Positions 1-5,732 of a DNA stretch of 10,098 bases are shown here, in pieces. The DNA lies in the NCBI GenBank assembly GCA_015661555.1, contig DQVW01000060.1, positions 1-10,098 of the forward strand, given 5' to 3'. The position numbers were made by a program, and so were the translations under genes. This DNA comes from Methanothermococcus okinawensis (lineage in GTDB: Archaea; AGJL01; Methanococci; Methanococcales; Methanococcaceae). The notes under the pieces are model-generated. The model did not search any database and was not told where the DNA came from. It was given only the letters and a program-made list of their open reading frames with translations. How positions within the stretch are numbered: the first letter of the stretch is position 1; every line of letters starts with the position of its first letter.

Positions 1-10
1 AAAAAAAGAA
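1..10 (-). terminator. Oligo-T terminator of initiator tRNA
   Basis: Immediately after the encoded CCA end, the minus strand reads TTCTTTTTTT, and the T run reaches the window edge. Archaeal RNA polymerase stops at such runs without needing a hairpin. The run may continue outside the window. Confidence 0.6.
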
Positions 11-11
11 A

Positions 12-90
12 TGGTAGCGGGGCGAAGATTTGAACTTCGGATCTCCGGGTTATGAGCCCGGCGGGATCGGCCTGGCTACCCCACCCCGCT
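12..90 (-). tRNA. Initiator tRNA-Met (anticodon CAT), CCA encoded
   Basis: The minus strand folds as a full cloverleaf. The acceptor stem AGCGGGG (84-90) pairs with CCCCGCT (16-22), followed by discriminator A and an encoded CCA (12-14). The anticodon stem is CCGGG/CCCGG around loop CTCATAA, with anticodon CAT at 52-54. The T arm is CGAAG-TTCAAAT-CTTCG. Two features mark it as initiator rather than elongator: an A1-T72 first pair, typical of archaeal initiators, and three consecutive G-C pairs next to the anticodon loop. No intron is present, whereas elongator tRNA-Met genes of many euryarchaea carry one. It delivers methionine to the P site with aIF2. The gene lies downstream of glmU on the same strand but has its own promoter. 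Confidence 0.96.
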
Positions 91-121
91 TCACGGCATT
101 AATTATAAGATTAATTTCTCA

Positions 122-136
122 TATATAAATCTTTCT
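122..136 (-). promoter_or_regulatory. BRE/TATA promoter of initiator tRNA-Met
   Basis: The minus strand carries AGAAAGA (130-136, BRE-like) directly followed by TTTATATA (122-129), close to the methanococcal consensus. A start about 25 nt downstream of the TATA centre falls near position 99-100, leaving a leader of about 9 nt before the tRNA. This geometry is good. The region 91-164 also contains a T5 run (146-150, minus strand) that could weakly terminate glmU. Confidence 0.8.
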
Positions 137-164
137 GTTTTGTGCAAAAACCAACACAACAAAT

Positions 165-1388
165 TCATAACCTCTTCACCCTCTTCTCATCCACCTTGTA
201 GACAAAGGTGTTTGACTCCACATCCCTATCTACAAGTAAGTTGGCACCTATCCAGGAGTTACTCCCAACCTTTACCCCAGGCATAAAGGACACCTGAACA
301 CCTGTCTTCACGTTATCCCCCATTATCACCCCAAGCTTCCTAACACTCTCCACAACCTTACCCTTTATATTCACCTTTACAGGTCTATCGTCAAATCTGA
401 GATTTGCAGTTATGGTGTTACAACCTAAGTTGCAGTTCTCACCTATTATACTGTCTCCCACGTAGGATAGATGGGGTATCTTTGTACCCCTCATTACAAT
501 ACTGTTCTTTATCTCCGAGGAGTTCCCTACAAAGGTATCCTCCATAAGGACAGTATAGGGCCTGATATAGGCCAGAGGACCTACCACAGCGCCAGACTTT
601 ATAAGGGCAGGACCCTCAATTACAGTGTTGTGCCTTATCACAGCCCCCTCCTCCACAACAACATTCCCCTCGATTACAACATTCCTACCTATCTCCCCTT
701 TAATCTCCCTTTTTATCCCCCTAAGGATATACCTGTTACCCTCCAGTAGATCCCAGGGTCTACCTATGTCCTTCCAGTATCCCTTTAACCTTATACCCTT
801 TACCCTCCTCTTCTCAATAAGTACCCTTATGGCATCTGTAAGTTCAATCTCCCCCCTCTCCGAGGGCTCTAGATCCTCAAGTATATCCAGGATATCACTT
901 TGGAATTTGTACACTCCCCCATTTATCAGGTTGGACCTGGGATTCCTAGGTTTCTCCTCTATCTCCACCACGTAACCCTTATCATCTAGTAGAACCACCC
1001 CAAAGTCTTCAGGGTTTCCTACCTCCACTAAACCTATGGCGTTCTCATAGGGTAGAAAACCCCTTAGATCATCCTCAAAAAGGATATCCCCGTTTATCAC
1101 TAAAAACTCATCCCCCAGGTAATTCCCTGCACTTAGAAGTGCATATCCAGTCCCCTCCAACTCCCCCTGCTCCACAAACTTTACCTTGGGGTGATCCCTG
1201 AAGTAATCTATAATCACATCCTTCCTGTACTTTACAACAAGGTAGATAATATCCACTAGATCTTCCACCTTCTTCACAATGTACTCCAGTATAGGTTTCC
1301 CACCCACTGGGAGCATAGGTTTAGGCCTATTTTCTGTTAGGGGTAGTAACCTTGTACCTCTCCCAGCACATAGTATAACTGCATCCAT
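165..1388 (-). CDS. glmU: Bifunctional UDP-GlcNAc pyrophosphorylase / GlcN-1-P acetyltransferase
   Basis: This 407-residue cytosolic enzyme is predicted to acetylate glucosamine-1-phosphate and couple the product to UTP, giving UDP-GlcNAc for surface glycans. The N-terminal nucleotidyltransferase domain (about 1-225) shows the signature AGRGTR...RPKPMLPV (8-28), NGD at 99-101 and EKP at 145-147. The C-terminal left-handed beta-helix (about 232-390) shows hexapeptide repeats and a segment HLSYVGD (306-312) to NTITANLRFD, like the acetyltransferase site of bacterial GlmU; His306 is the candidate catalytic base. Length matches the archaeal two-domain family exemplified by MJ1101. I chose the ATG at 1388, which has GGGAG four bases upstream and gives the family N-terminus MDAVILCAG. 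An in-frame ATG at 1406 would add six unlikely residues. A related sugar-1-phosphate nucleotidyltransferase specificity cannot be excluded from sequence alone. Confidence 0.88.
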   Translation of the reverse strand: MDAVILCAGRGTRLLPLTENRPKPMLPVGGKPILEYIVKKVEDLVDIIYLVVKYRKDVIIDYFRDHPKVKFVEQGELEGTGYALLSAGNYLGDEFLVINGDILFEDDLRGFLPYENAIGLVEVGNPEDFGVVLLDDKGYVVEIEEKPRNPRSNLINGGVYKFQSDILDILEDLEPSERGEIELTDAIRVLIEKRRVKGIRLKGYWKDIGRPWDLLEGNRYILRGIKREIKGEIGRNVVIEGNVVVEEGAVIRHNTVIEGPALIKSGAVVGPLAYIRPYTVLMEDTFVGNSSEIKNSIVMRGTKIPHLSYVGDSIIGENCNLGCNTITANLRFDDRPVKVNIKGKVVESVRKLGVIMGDNVKTGVQVSFMPGVKVGSNSWIGANLLVDRDVESNTFVYKVDEKRVKRL

Positions 1389-1434
1389 GATCTCCCATCT
1401 CAACATTAATACTAATGGTTATTCTTATCACGGT

Positions 1435-1447
1435 AATTTTTATAATT
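1435..1447. promoter_or_regulatory. Candidate shared TATA element between glmU and pstK
   Basis: AATTTTTATAATT sits in the 76-nt divergent spacer (1389-1464) and reads as a TATA-like box on both strands. On the minus strand a start about 25 nt away falls near 1415, giving glmU a leader of about 27 nt that includes its Shine-Dalgarno site. On the plus strand the predicted start falls at about 1466, virtually on the pstK ATG, which implies a leaderless message or a different promoter. No other strong TATA box is visible in the spacer. Confidence 0.45.
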
Positions 1448-1464
1448 CTAGTTCTGGGGATAAC

Positions 1465-2220
1465 ATGCTAATAATACTGGTCGGTCTCCCCTCTGTGGGA
1501 AAGAGCACCTTTGCAAGGAGACTCTCCAAGGAACTCTATCTCAGAGGTGTGGACAACTTAGTAATAGGGAGTGATGTTATAAGGGAGTGTTTCCCAGTGT
1601 GGAAGAGTGAGTACGAGGGTTACATAAGGGATGCCACATACTACCTTATAGACAGTGCCCTAAGGGAGTTCTGGGTAATAGTGGACGATACAAACTACTA
1701 CAACTCAAAGAGGAGGGATTTAATAAACATTGCAAGGAGGAGAAAGAAAGACTATATAATCATCTATCTAAGGGCACCACTGGAGGTTGTACTTCAGAGG
1801 AATATAGAGAGGGGGGAGAAGGTTCCAAATGAGTTGATACTGGAGATGTACAGGAAATTTGATGAACCTGGAAAGAAGTACGCCTGGGATAGGCCTGACA
1901 TAGTGTTGGACACCCATAGGGAGATGGATTTTGAGAAGATAGTTGAAACCATACTCAATAAGGGTAGTAAAAAGTTCAAGACAGGGAAAAAGAAAGATCC
2001 TAAAAAGGAGGTATGGGATAGGGTTGATAAGGTAACAAGGGAGGTTGTTGGGGAGTACATCAGGAGGGGTGTAATTAAGGGGGAGGATATTAAAGTGATC
2101 TTAAAACTTAGAAGGGAGTTCCTCAAGGAGTTGAAATCCAGGGGTTTAAAGGGGTTAGAAGATATAGAATCAGATTTTAAGAGATTTCTAGAGGAGAGAT
2201 TGAACAAAAATAATTTATAA
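1465..2220 (+). CDS. pstK: L-seryl-tRNA(Sec) kinase (PSTK)
   Basis: PSTK phosphorylates Ser-tRNA(Sec) with ATP to give O-phosphoseryl-tRNA(Sec), which SepSecS then converts to Sec-tRNA; this is the archaeal and eukaryotic route to selenocysteine. The 251-residue product has a P-loop GLPSVGKST (7-15), the segment GSDVIRECFPVW (35-46) containing Asp37 and Arg40, a Walker B-like VIVDDTNYY (71-79), and RNIER (112-116), the RxxxR lid motif. These line up with D41/R44 and R116/R120 that I recall as essential in the M. jannaschii enzyme, at a constant offset of four. Residues about 183-251 are a lysine-rich helical C-terminal domain, which in the family recognises tRNA(Sec). The ATG at 1465 gives the family N-terminus and has GGGGAT at 1456-1461. 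Upstream extension would run through the glmU start and is rejected. The downstream neighbour is a ZPR1-like gene. Confidence 0.93.
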   Translation: MLIILVGLPSVGKSTFARRLSKELYLRGVDNLVIGSDVIRECFPVWKSEYEGYIRDATYYLIDSALREFWVIVDDTNYYNSKRRDLINIARRRKKDYIIIYLRAPLEVVLQRNIERGEKVPNELILEMYRKFDEPGKKYAWDRPDIVLDTHREMDFEKIVETILNKGSKKFKTGKKKDPKKEVWDRVDKVTREVVGEYIRRGVIKGEDIKVILKLRREFLKELKSRGLKGLEDIESDFKRFLEERLNKNNL

Positions 2221-2221
2221 C
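2215..2221 (+). promoter_or_regulatory. Possible TATA box for the ZPR1-like gene
   Basis: TTTATAA overlaps the pstK stop codon. A start about 25 nt downstream would fall near 2243 and give a leader of about 40 nt ending in the GGTGA site. The gene may instead be transcribed only from pstK. Confidence 0.3.
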
Positions 2222-2271
2222 AAAAATACCTATAGCGAGATCCAACATCATCGATATTTTGATTACTCAGG

Positions 2272-2276
2272 GGTGA
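2272..2276 (+). promoter_or_regulatory. Shine-Dalgarno GGTGA that fixes the ZPR1-like start
   Basis: GGTGA, complementary to the archaeal 16S 3' end, lies 5 nt before the ATG at 2282. An in-frame GTG at 2273 lies inside this site, so it is part of the ribosome binding site and not the initiator. Confidence 0.75.
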
Positions 2277-2281
2277 AGTTT

Positions 2282-2875
2282 ATGAAGGATGTTAAACCTG
2301 TTAACGTGATGGACTGTCCAATATGCGGTGGAAAGAACACCTTGAAGGTATTTAGTAATCAGCTGGACATCCCCTACTTCGGTAAGGTGATGGAGACCAC
2401 CCTTATCTGTGAGAAGTGTAAGTATAGAAAAAGTGACATCATCCCCCTGGAGGTTAAAGAACCTAAGAGGTATACCCTCAAAGTATCTAGTGAGGAGGAT
2501 CTAAATAAGAGGGTTGTTAGAAGTGCCACAGGTCATGTAAGGATACCTGAACTGGGATTTGAAGTTAGACCTGGACCTGCCTCCGAGGGCTACATATCCA
2601 ATGTAGAGGGGGTTTTAAATCGTCTTGAAGACGCTGTCAGGATGCTTATAAGGTGGGGTGATGAGGAGGAGAGGAGAAAGGGGGAGGAGGTTCTAAAGAG
2701 GATAGAGGATGTGAAGAGGGGGAAGGAGGGTATAACCCTGGTCATAGAGGACCCCATGGGACACAGTGCCATTATAGGGGATGATGTAAAGGAGGAGAAA
2801 CTTAGTGAGGAGGAGGTTAAAAAACTAAGTGAGGGTAACATACTGATAATGGAAAAGAATAAAAATAAATCCTAA
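2282..2875 (+). CDS. Archaeal ZPR1-type zinc-finger protein
   Basis: This is a single-unit archaeal ZPR1 domain protein of 197 residues. A four-cysteine zinc finger is formed by C12-x2-C15 and C43-x2-C46. It is followed by a beta-rich ZPR1 A-type domain with the family-like segments ATGHVRIPELGFEV (82-95), GYISNVEGVLNRLED (103-117) and TLVIEDPMGHSAI (152-164). The C-terminus is highly charged. Eukaryotic ZPR1 carries two such units and is reported to act as a chaperone for elongation factor eEF1A; the archaeal function is not established. The gene follows pstK after 61 nt on the same strand and precedes psmA. The start is set by the GGTGA site. Family membership is clear from motifs; a role in handling aEF1A or the Sec-specific factor SelB is only inference. 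Confidence 0.88.
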   Translation: MKDVKPVNVMDCPICGGKNTLKVFSNQLDIPYFGKVMETTLICEKCKYRKSDIIPLEVKEPKRYTLKVSSEEDLNKRVVRSATGHVRIPELGFEVRPGPASEGYISNVEGVLNRLEDAVRMLIRWGDEEERRKGEEVLKRIEDVKRGKEGITLVIEDPMGHSAIIGDDVKEEKLSEEEVKKLSEGNILIMEKNKNKS

Positions 2876-2880
2876 TTATC

Positions 2881-2889
2881 TTTTTAAAT
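2881..2889 (+). promoter_or_regulatory. Possible TATA box for psmA
   Basis: TTTTTAAAT lies 28 nt before the psmA ATG. It predicts a start near 2910, which would place GGGAGGG (2905-2911) at or before the transcript end. Either the leader is very short, or the AT-rich stretch at 2873-2880 is used instead. The assignment is tentative. Confidence 0.35.
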
Positions 2890-2916
2890 CATTAGAGATC
2901 CATAGGGAGGGAAAGG

Positions 2917-3696
2917 ATGCAGATAGTTCCAGCAGCAGGGTACGACAGGGCAATAACGGTCTTCAGCCCAGAGGGTAGGTTGTATCAGGTGGAGTACGCC
3001 AGAGAGGCTGTTAGAAGAGGTACAACTGCCATAGGTATTAAGTGTAAGGATGGTGTAGTACTGGCTGTGGATAGAAGGGTTACAAGTAAGTTGATAGAGG
3101 TATGCTCTGTGGAGAAGATATTCCAGATAGACGATCACATAATGGCTGCAACCTCTGGACTTGTTGCAGATGCTAGGGTGTTGATAGAGAGGGCTAGGTT
3201 GGAGGCCCAGATAAACAGGATAACCTACGGTGAGCCTATAACAGTTGAGGCCCTTGCAAAGAGGATCTGTGATATAAAGCAGGTCTACACCCAGCATGGC
3301 GGTGTGAGACCCTTTGGGGTATCCCTACTTATTGCAGGTATAGATAGGCACAGTTCCAGACTCTTTGAAACAGATCCCAGTGGTGCCTTGATAGAGTACA
3401 AGGCCTCTGCAATAGGTGCAGGGAGATCTCTTGCAATGGATATCTTGGAGGAGAGGTACAGGGAGGACATGTCCCTGGAGGAGGCTATGGAGTTGGCCAT
3501 CTATACACTATCCAAGGTCTCCAAGGAGGAGTTGAATCCAAAGAATGTTGACATGGCGGTGATTAGAACAGATACCAAGATGATGGAGAAGATAGACTGT
3601 GAAAAGATAGAGGAGCTTGTGAAGAAGGCCAAGGAGATTATTGAAGCTGAGGAGGAGAAGGAGGAAGGTGAGAAGGAGGAGAAGGAGGAGGAGTAA
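2917..3696 (+). CDS. psmA: 20S proteasome alpha subunit
   Basis: The alpha subunit forms the outer heptameric rings of the 20S proteasome, gates substrate entry and docks the PAN or Cdc48 ATPases. The 259-residue protein opens with the alpha-type N-terminal helix signature YDRAITVFSPEGRLYQVEYA (9-28). It lacks the N-terminal catalytic threonine and propeptide of beta subunits. Lys67 in VEKI corresponds to Lys66 of the Thermoplasma subunit, which binds the C-terminal motif of activators. GGVRPFGVSL (130-139 region) and AIGAGR are family-conserved. The C-terminus ends in a Glu/Lys tail (243-259) that is almost entirely acidic. GGGAGGG precedes the ATG. It is the first gene of a conserved archaeal superoperon and is followed after 44 nt by SBDS. 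I am confident of the assignment. Confidence 0.97.
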   Translation: MQIVPAAGYDRAITVFSPEGRLYQVEYAREAVRRGTTAIGIKCKDGVVLAVDRRVTSKLIEVCSVEKIFQIDDHIMAATSGLVADARVLIERARLEAQINRITYGEPITVEALAKRICDIKQVYTQHGGVRPFGVSLLIAGIDRHSSRLFETDPSGALIEYKASAIGAGRSLAMDILEERYREDMSLEEAMELAIYTLSKVSKEELNPKNVDMAVIRTDTKMMEKIDCEKIEELVKKAKEIIEAEEEKEEGEKEEKEEE

Positions 3697-3708
3697 ACTA
3701 TCTTTGAT

Positions 3709-3725
3709 CGAAAGGTATATAAATT
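3709..3725 (+). promoter_or_regulatory. BRE/TATA-like element upstream of SBDS gene
   Basis: CGAAAGG (3709-3715) followed by TATATAAATT (3716-3725) is the best BRE plus TATA match on the plus strand of this window. However, the TATA centre is only about 21 nt from the ATG at 3741, so transcription from it would be leaderless or would start just inside the gene. It could be an internal promoter of the superoperon or a chance match. Confidence 0.5.
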
Positions 3726-3740
3726 AAAAGGGGATGAGTT

Positions 3741-4442
3741 ATGGTATCCCTGGATAAGGCAGTAGTTGCCAGGTTTCAGTCCCACGGGGAGAGGTTTGAA
3801 ATACTAGTTGATCCCTACCTGGCAGCTAAGTTGAAGGAAGGCCAACCTGTGGATATGTCCGAGGTACTTGCCTCTGAGACTGTTTTCAGAGATGCCAGTA
3901 AGGGGGAGAAAGCCCCAGAGAGTCTTTTAAAAAAGGTTTTTGGAACTACAGATGTATACGAAATTGCCAGGAAGATAATAACCAAGGGTACTGTCCAACT
4001 TACCGCCCAACAGAGAAGGGAGATGAAGGAGAAGAAGAAGAAACAGATCATCTCCATCATTGCCAGGAACACCATAAATCCTCAAACTGGTACCCCTCAC
4101 CCTCCAAAGAGGATTGAGAAGGCCCTGGAGGAGGCCAGGGTCAACATAGATATCTACAAGTCTGCAGAGGAACAGATCCCCTACATTATGAAGGAACTTA
4201 AGAAGATAATACCTATTAAGTTTGAGAGGAGGGAGATTGCAGTTAAGGTTCCACCTGAGTACGCCTCCTCTGTATACTACTCCCTCCGTGACTTTGGAAC
4301 TGTGAAGGAGGAGGAGTGGCAGGAGGACGGCTCCCTTATATTTATAATAGAGATTCCCAGTGGGATAGAGGAGGAGTTCTACGCCCACTTAAACAAGCTT
4401 ACAAAGGGTAACGTCCAAACTAAACTTCTAAGGAAGTTGTAA
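3741..4442 (+). CDS. Ribosome assembly factor SBDS
   Basis: This is the archaeal orthologue of Shwachman-Bodian-Diamond protein/Sdo1. With an EF-2-like GTPase, the family releases the anti-association factor IF6 from the large subunit during its final maturation. The 233-residue protein has the N-terminal FYSH domain (about 4-90, beginning SLDKAVVARF), a helical middle domain containing NTINPQTGTPHPPKRIEKAL (110-129), and a C-terminal ferredoxin-like domain (about 160-233) with REIAVKVPPEY and EEWQEDGSLIF. Length is normal for archaea. The ATG at 3741 gives the conserved family N-terminus MVSLDKAV; GGGATGA lies just upstream. In many archaea the exosome genes rrp4-rrp41-rrp42 follow SBDS. Here only 12 nt separate it from the eL43 gene. 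Confidence 0.95.
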   Translation: MVSLDKAVVARFQSHGERFEILVDPYLAAKLKEGQPVDMSEVLASETVFRDASKGEKAPESLLKKVFGTTDVYEIARKIITKGTVQLTAQQRREMKEKKKKQIISIIARNTINPQTGTPHPPKRIEKALEEARVNIDIYKSAEEQIPYIMKELKKIIPIKFERREIAVKVPPEYASSVYYSLRDFGTVKEEEWQEDGSLIFIIEIPSGIEEEFYAHLNKLTKGNVQTKLLRKL

Positions 4443-4454
4443 AAGGTGGGAGGT

Positions 4455-4745
4455 ATGGCAAGGTTCAGTCACACAAAGAAGGTAGGGCCAGCAGGGAGAT
4501 TTGGACCAAGATACGGTAGAAAGATTAGAGTGAGAGTAAGGGATGTAGAGATAAAACAGAAGAGAAGCTACAAATGTCCTGTATGTGGATTCCAGAAGTT
4601 GAGAAGGGTAGGTACCTCCATATGGGTATGTAAGAAGTGTGGTGCCAAGATGGCAGGAGGTGCCTACACCCCAGAAACTGGTGCAGGTAGAATTGTAACC
4701 AAGGCAATTAGAAGGGTTATAGAGAAGAAGAGTAGGGAGAGCTAA
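4455..4745 (+). CDS. rpl37ae: Large ribosomal subunit protein eL43 (L37Ae)
   Basis: This 96-residue zinc-binding protein of the 50S subunit is rich in Lys and Arg for rRNA contact. The family N-terminus is seen in HTKKVGPAGRFGPRYG (6-21). A C4 zinc ribbon is formed by C41-P-V-C44 and C59-K-K-C62, and AGGAYTPETGAG (67-78) is conserved after it. An in-frame GTG at 4446 exists, but it lies within the purine-rich ribosome binding site GGTGGGAGG (4445-4453), so I use the ATG at 4455. The gene begins 12 nt after the SBDS stop, which implies co-transcription. In archaea with an exosome this gene usually follows rrp42; here rrp42 is missing and eL43 follows SBDS directly. Confidence 0.95.
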   Translation: MARFSHTKKVGPAGRFGPRYGRKIRVRVRDVEIKQKRSYKCPVCGFQKLRRVGTSIWVCKKCGAKMAGGAYTPETGAGRIVTKAIRRVIEKKSRES

Positions 4746-4750
4746 TACTC

Positions 4751-4765
4751 TATAATTTTTTTAAA
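4751..4765 (+). promoter_or_regulatory. T7 tract / TATA-like stretch before rpoP
   Basis: TATAATTTTTTTAAA occupies most of the 28-nt gap between eL43 and rpoP. The T7 run (4756-4762) could cause partial termination, and the ends resemble a weak TATA box, but the distance to the ATG at 4774 is too short for a normal leader. The effect is unknown. Confidence 0.3.
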
Positions 4766-4773
4766 GTGAGACT

Positions 4774-4914
4774 ATGGCGGAGTATAGGTGTCTTAACTGT
4801 GGCAAGGTTATCCCAGCAAGTGAGTTAAATCTAAAGGCCAAATGTCCCTACTGTAGTTACAAGATCCTTGTAAAGGTTAGACCTAAGATAGTTAAGAGGG
4901 TTATTGCAAGATAA
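4774..4914 (+). CDS. rpoP: DNA-directed RNA polymerase subunit P (Rpo12)
   Basis: This very short gene encodes 46 residues starting MAEYRCLNCGKVI and ending KRVIAR. The product is the archaeal counterpart of eukaryotic Rpb12, a small zinc-ribbon subunit that helps assemble the Rpo3/Rpo10/Rpo11 platform of RNA polymerase. Its four cysteines C6-x2-C9 and C24-x2-C27 form the single zinc ribbon; the basic C-terminus (KVRPKIVKRVIAR) is typical. Length matches the family, which is about 45-50 residues. GTGAG lies 5 nt before the ATG. It sits between eL43 and the Brix gene, its usual place in the archaeal superoperon, which strongly supports the call despite the small size. Confidence 0.94.
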   Translation: MAEYRCLNCGKVIPASELNLKAKCPYCSYKILVKVRPKIVKRVIAR

Positions 4915-4927
4915 GATGTGATGGGAA

Positions 4928-5437
4928 ATGGAGGTGGTTGTAACCACATCGAGGAAACCCTCCCAGAGAACTAGAAGTTTTGTAAAGGATCTAGCCAGGG
5001 TTTTGGGGGGGAAGACCTTGACAAGGGGTAAGACCCCCCTGAGGGAGATACTAGCCAACTATCCCAAGGTAATTATAGTGGAGGAGTACAGGGGAAATCC
5101 AGGGAAGTTAAAATTTTACGACGTAGAGAAGAATAAATTGATACTTCTCTTTATCTCTGTAAAGCTCCAGAGGGAGGTATGTGGAAGAAACGTGGAAAAC
5201 AGGGAGGGGAAAATAAAGATGGAGTTTTACGGTGACACTGTAAATTACAAAGATCTCTTTTATGATTTCTTCAGGGATTTCAACATCCTCTCTGAGGACT
5301 CCTCCTTCAGGATGTGCTTCGAGGATAACCCCAGAGATGAGGAACCTCTCTTCTACATCCAGTTCTACAGGGGGAATAGAAAGATAGGACCTCTTATAGC
5401 TGTAAAGGATCTAAGGGTATTGGAAATCTCTAGCTAA
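4928..5437 (+). CDS. Brix domain ribosome biogenesis protein (Imp4-like)
   Basis: This is a 169-residue archaeal Brix/Imp4-type protein. Eukaryotic relatives (Imp4, Rpf1, Brx1) bind rRNA precursors during subunit assembly, and the archaeal single-domain form is presumed to act in rRNA maturation. The N-terminal signature VTTSRKPSQRTRSFVKDLAR (5-24) is typical, followed by RGKTPLREIL (33-42) and a beta-rich core ending VKDLRVLEIS. The ATG at 4928 lies 13 nt after the rpoP stop. An ATG at 4921 is out of frame. Gene order rpoP-Brix-Pcc1-prefoldin supports the assignment. The primary sequence is less conserved than that of its neighbours, as usual for this family. Confidence 0.88.
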   Translation: MEVVVTTSRKPSQRTRSFVKDLARVLGGKTLTRGKTPLREILANYPKVIIVEEYRGNPGKLKFYDVEKNKLILLFISVKLQREVCGRNVENREGKIKMEFYGDTVNYKDLFYDFFRDFNILSEDSSFRMCFEDNPRDEEPLFYIQFYRGNRKIGPLIAVKDLRVLEISS

Positions 5438-5449
5438 ATCTGGGATACT

Positions 5450-5701
5450 ATGGAGAACCTCTCCTTTTCCCTGGAGATAGAGTTTGACTCCCAGGAGGAG
5501 GCAGAGATAATATACAAAAGTATTCTATTGGAACATCTAGATACACAGATAAAGTCCAGGAGTAGGATGGAGGTTAGGGGGAGGACTCTCAAGGTGGAAA
5601 CCTACGCCAGAGACCTTAGTATACTGAAGGCCTCCCTCTACTCCTATCTAAGGTGGATAAAGGTATCGGAAAGTATATATAAAATAATCGGAAAAGAATA
5701 G
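5450..5701 (+). CDS. pcc1: KEOPS complex subunit Pcc1
   Basis: This small 83-residue protein is a Pcc1-family member, the dimerising scaffold subunit of the KEOPS complex (Kae1, Bud32, Cgi121, Pcc1). KEOPS installs N6-threonylcarbamoyladenosine (t6A) at position 37 of tRNAs that read ANN codons. The fold and motifs are visible: FSLEIEFDSQEEAEIIYKSI (6-25) for the first strand and helix, SRSRMEV in the middle, and DLSILKASLYSYLRWIKVSE (55-74), the hallmark C-terminal helix. It begins 12 nt after the Brix stop, with GGGAT upstream. Its presence between the Brix and prefoldin genes recurs in archaeal superoperons. Sequence match to the family is good for such a short protein. Confidence 0.88.
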   Translation: MENLSFSLEIEFDSQEEAEIIYKSILLEHLDTQIKSRSRMEVRGRTLKVETYARDLSILKASLYSYLRWIKVSESIYKIIGKE

Positions 5702-5722
5702 TCTGTAAAAAAATACAGAAAA

Positions 5723-5727
5723 GGTGA
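5723..5727 (+). promoter_or_regulatory. Shine-Dalgarno GGTGA that fixes the pfdB start
   Basis: GGTGA lies 5 nt before the ATG at 5733. The in-frame GTG at 5724 is inside this site and is not the start; the ATG at 5729 is out of frame. Confidence 0.75.
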
Positions 5728-5732
5728 ATGTT

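Noticed and set aside
147..167. TGA at the end of glmU as a possible selenocysteine codon, because the organism has PSTK.
   Set aside because: The protein is complete at this point relative to the family, the continuation is only about 18 unconserved codons ending in the tRNA promoter, and no SECIS-like hairpin is apparent.
471..975. Two plus-strand open frames inside glmU.
   Set aside because: They are antisense shadows of a strongly conserved gene, have compositionally odd products and no ribosome binding sites.
1279..1464. Upstream extension of pstK, adding about 62 residues before the ATG at 1465.
   Set aside because: The extension runs antisense through the start region of glmU, has no family counterpart, and the ATG at 1465 gives the conserved PSTK N-terminus MLIILVGLP with its own ribosome binding site.
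3637..3693. GAG/AAG-rich stretch as a DNA repeat element.
   Set aside because: It is in frame and encodes the acidic tail of PsmA; it is low-complexity coding sequence.
2884..4388. Several minus-strand open frames opposite psmA and SBDS, up to 153 residues.
   Set aside because: They arise from purine-rich codon use on the coding strand (few stops on the other strand). The products are rich in Ser, Leu and Pro and resemble no family.
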